Below, one piece after another: positions 33,165-33,883 of a DNA stretch of 33,883 bases (positions within the stretch are counted from its first letter, which is position 1; every line of letters begins with the position of its first letter). The notes beneath the pieces are model-generated. The model did not search any database. It was not told where the DNA came from and worked only from the letters and a program-made list of their open reading frames with translations. A program made the position numbers and the translations under genes. This DNA comes from Chitinophagaceae bacterium (GTDB lineage Bacteria; Bacteroidota; Bacteroidia; Chitinophagales; Chitinophagaceae). The stretch is taken from assembly GCA_017856545.1 (NCBI GenBank), contig JAFMEV010000008.1, positions 1 through 33,883 on the forward strand, given 5' to 3'.

Positions 33165-33883
33165 CTCTGTAACGATAATGACTCCATGAAATCCTGCTGC
33201 ACCAAGAGCACCTGTTCCTACATTCACTGCCGCGGCACCTGAAGCTCCTGCTCCAAAACTACTACCTGCGACACCTGATCTAGATGTGCCATCAATTACA
33301 GCCGGGGCAACACCCCCATCTCCAAAATAAGAATTTGCCCCTGCCCCAGCAACTGAAATCACACTACCACTAAATCCAGTGCCGCCACCATGTCCAGGAA
33401 CCATAAAACTTCCTCCAATTCCTGCAACGCCCCCTGCTCCCCCTAAACTCACTGATCCATTTGCTAATGTAGATCCTGCTGCTCCACCTGTTCCACCTGG
33501 TGCTGTAATCGTCCCTGCATTAAAACTAGTAGCACCTCCATTTCCTCCAGCAACACCAATAGCACTAGCAGTCCCTCCCAAACCAATGATATAAGTATAG
33601 GAAGATGCCGGATTGGTAATTAAAGCTCTAGTATAAGAGCCACTTCCACCACCACCACTCACTGTGCCATTATTATTTCCAGCTGCTGCTGCAATTGCTC
33701 CACTTCCACCACCACCACCAACTAATTCAATAATGATTGCTTTTACGCCTGCTGGTGTTGTATAGGTTCCACTGGTGCTAAGAACTTGAATACTAGCAGG
33801 ACCAGGTTGTGCCCATATTGGCGCTCCTGTTCCTGCACTTTGTAGATATTGCCCACTTGTACCAGCAGCACTAATTGCATAAG
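33156..33883 (-). CDS. Glycine-rich, phage-tail-fibre-like protein (5' end outside the window)
   Basis: The frame stays open from the stop at 33156 to the right edge, giving 241 residues without a true start; the GTG at 33662 is internal. From its N-terminal side the visible part reads GTSGQYLQSAGTGAPIWAQP (a repeat-linker type seen in tail fibres and Bacteroidota surface proteins), then SGTYTTPAGVKAIIIELVGG. A block of Gly, Ala and Ser-rich turns follows, ending GFHGVIIVTEYK. The TxPAGV...GGGGG...VIIVTEY order is the layout of glycine-rich tip domains of phage tail fibres. It may be a prophage or tailocin adhesin, or a host surface protein. GC content rises sharply against its neighbours. 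Its N-terminus and neighbours lie beyond the edge. Confidence 0.78.
   Translation of the reverse strand, partial: YAISAAGTSGQYLQSAGTGAPIWAQPGPASIQVLSTSGTYTTPAGVKAIIIELVGGGGGSGAIAAAAGNNNGTVSGGGGSGSYTRALITNPASSYTYIIGLGGTASAIGVAGGNGGATSFNAGTITAPGGTGGAAGSTLANGSVSLGGAGGVAGIGGSFMVPGHGGGTGFSGSVISVAGAGANSYFGDGGVAPAVIDGTSRSGVAGSSFGAGASGAAAVNVGTGALGAAGFHGVIIVTEYK

Noticed and set aside
33379-33594. Plus-strand proline-rich ORF
   Set aside because: It is the complement of the glycine-rich gene: Gly codons read as Pro on the other strand.
33156-33662. Complete 168-residue protein starting at the GTG at 33662
   Set aside because: The same frame continues to the window edge with fibre-like sequence, so the GTG is internal.
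33200-33720. Microsatellite or repeat array in the GGT/GCT-rich stretch
   Set aside because: Codons for Gly vary, and units are not periodic; it is compositional bias from a glycine-rich protein.
1-33883. CRISPR array, tRNA, rRNA, transposase or integrase
   Set aside because: No regularly spaced repeats, no cloverleaf or rRNA-like sequence in the short intergenic gaps, and no recombinase motifs in any ORF.

Overview
This is a gene-dense, AT-rich chromosomal segment of a Bacteroidota bacterium, most likely a member of the Chitinophagales/Chitinophagaceae. The placement is inferred from gene content: a long SecA with a SEC-C tail, a fused E1 alpha/beta 2-oxo acid dehydrogenase, a malic enzyme-phosphotransacetylase fusion, DUF1573 and TIGR03643/DUF2805 proteins, a YebC starting MGRIFEVRK, and several matches to the Bacteroidota -7 promoter element TAnnTTTG. 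I see no rRNA, tRNA, CRISPR array, insertion sequence or integrase. No stretch longer than about 165 bases lacks a gene.

Layout. 1-3.9 kb is the most accessory-looking part: a HigA-type antitoxin, a DCC-family thiol protein behind a DUF3050 heme-oxygenase-like protein, then AlkB-like dioxygenase, a 51-residue DUF2256 zinc-ribbon protein, DUF2805, a SOUL heme-binding protein and an SRAP/HMCES-type DNA-lesion protein. 3.9-13.8 kb is a minus-strand run: secA, deoC, an M20 amidohydrolase, maeB, an MlaE-type permease and a beta-CASP nuclease. 13.9-19.0 kb is a plus-strand run: atpG (away from other ATP synthase genes), scpB, lysA, an MlaF-type ATPase, a thioredoxin-like exported protein and mdh, closed by a long bidirectional terminator. 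19.05-23.3 kb is a minus-strand operon of envelope and transport genes (DAACS symporter, DedA, MFS, GT9 glycosyltransferase). 23.4-25.9 kb holds an APC permease, a strong terminator, yebC and a small unknown gene. 25.9-28.3 kb is the fused E1 gene. 28.4-31.4 kb is a DUF1573 protein, a secreted amidohydrolase and an arginase. 31.4-33.05 kb is an SDR-like protein lacking the catalytic Tyr, an AraC regulator and a cupin. The right edge cuts a glycine-rich, phage-tail-fibre-like gene.

How it works together. Much of the window is core housekeeping: protein export, lysine synthesis, chromosome segregation, malate/pyruvate/acetyl-phosphate metabolism, branched-chain oxo-acid oxidation and envelope lipid transport. 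MaeB and Mdh both use malate, and MlaE and MlaF are plausible partners although encoded about 10.6 kb apart. The best candidates for something under-described are the AlkB/DUF2256/DUF2805/SOUL/SRAP cluster, the cupin-AraC pair with a TTG start and degenerate metal motifs, and the edge-truncated glycine-rich fibre protein.

Limits: all calls come from reading motifs by eye. Family names, the species placement and the regulatory sites are untested, and both edges may cut operons.
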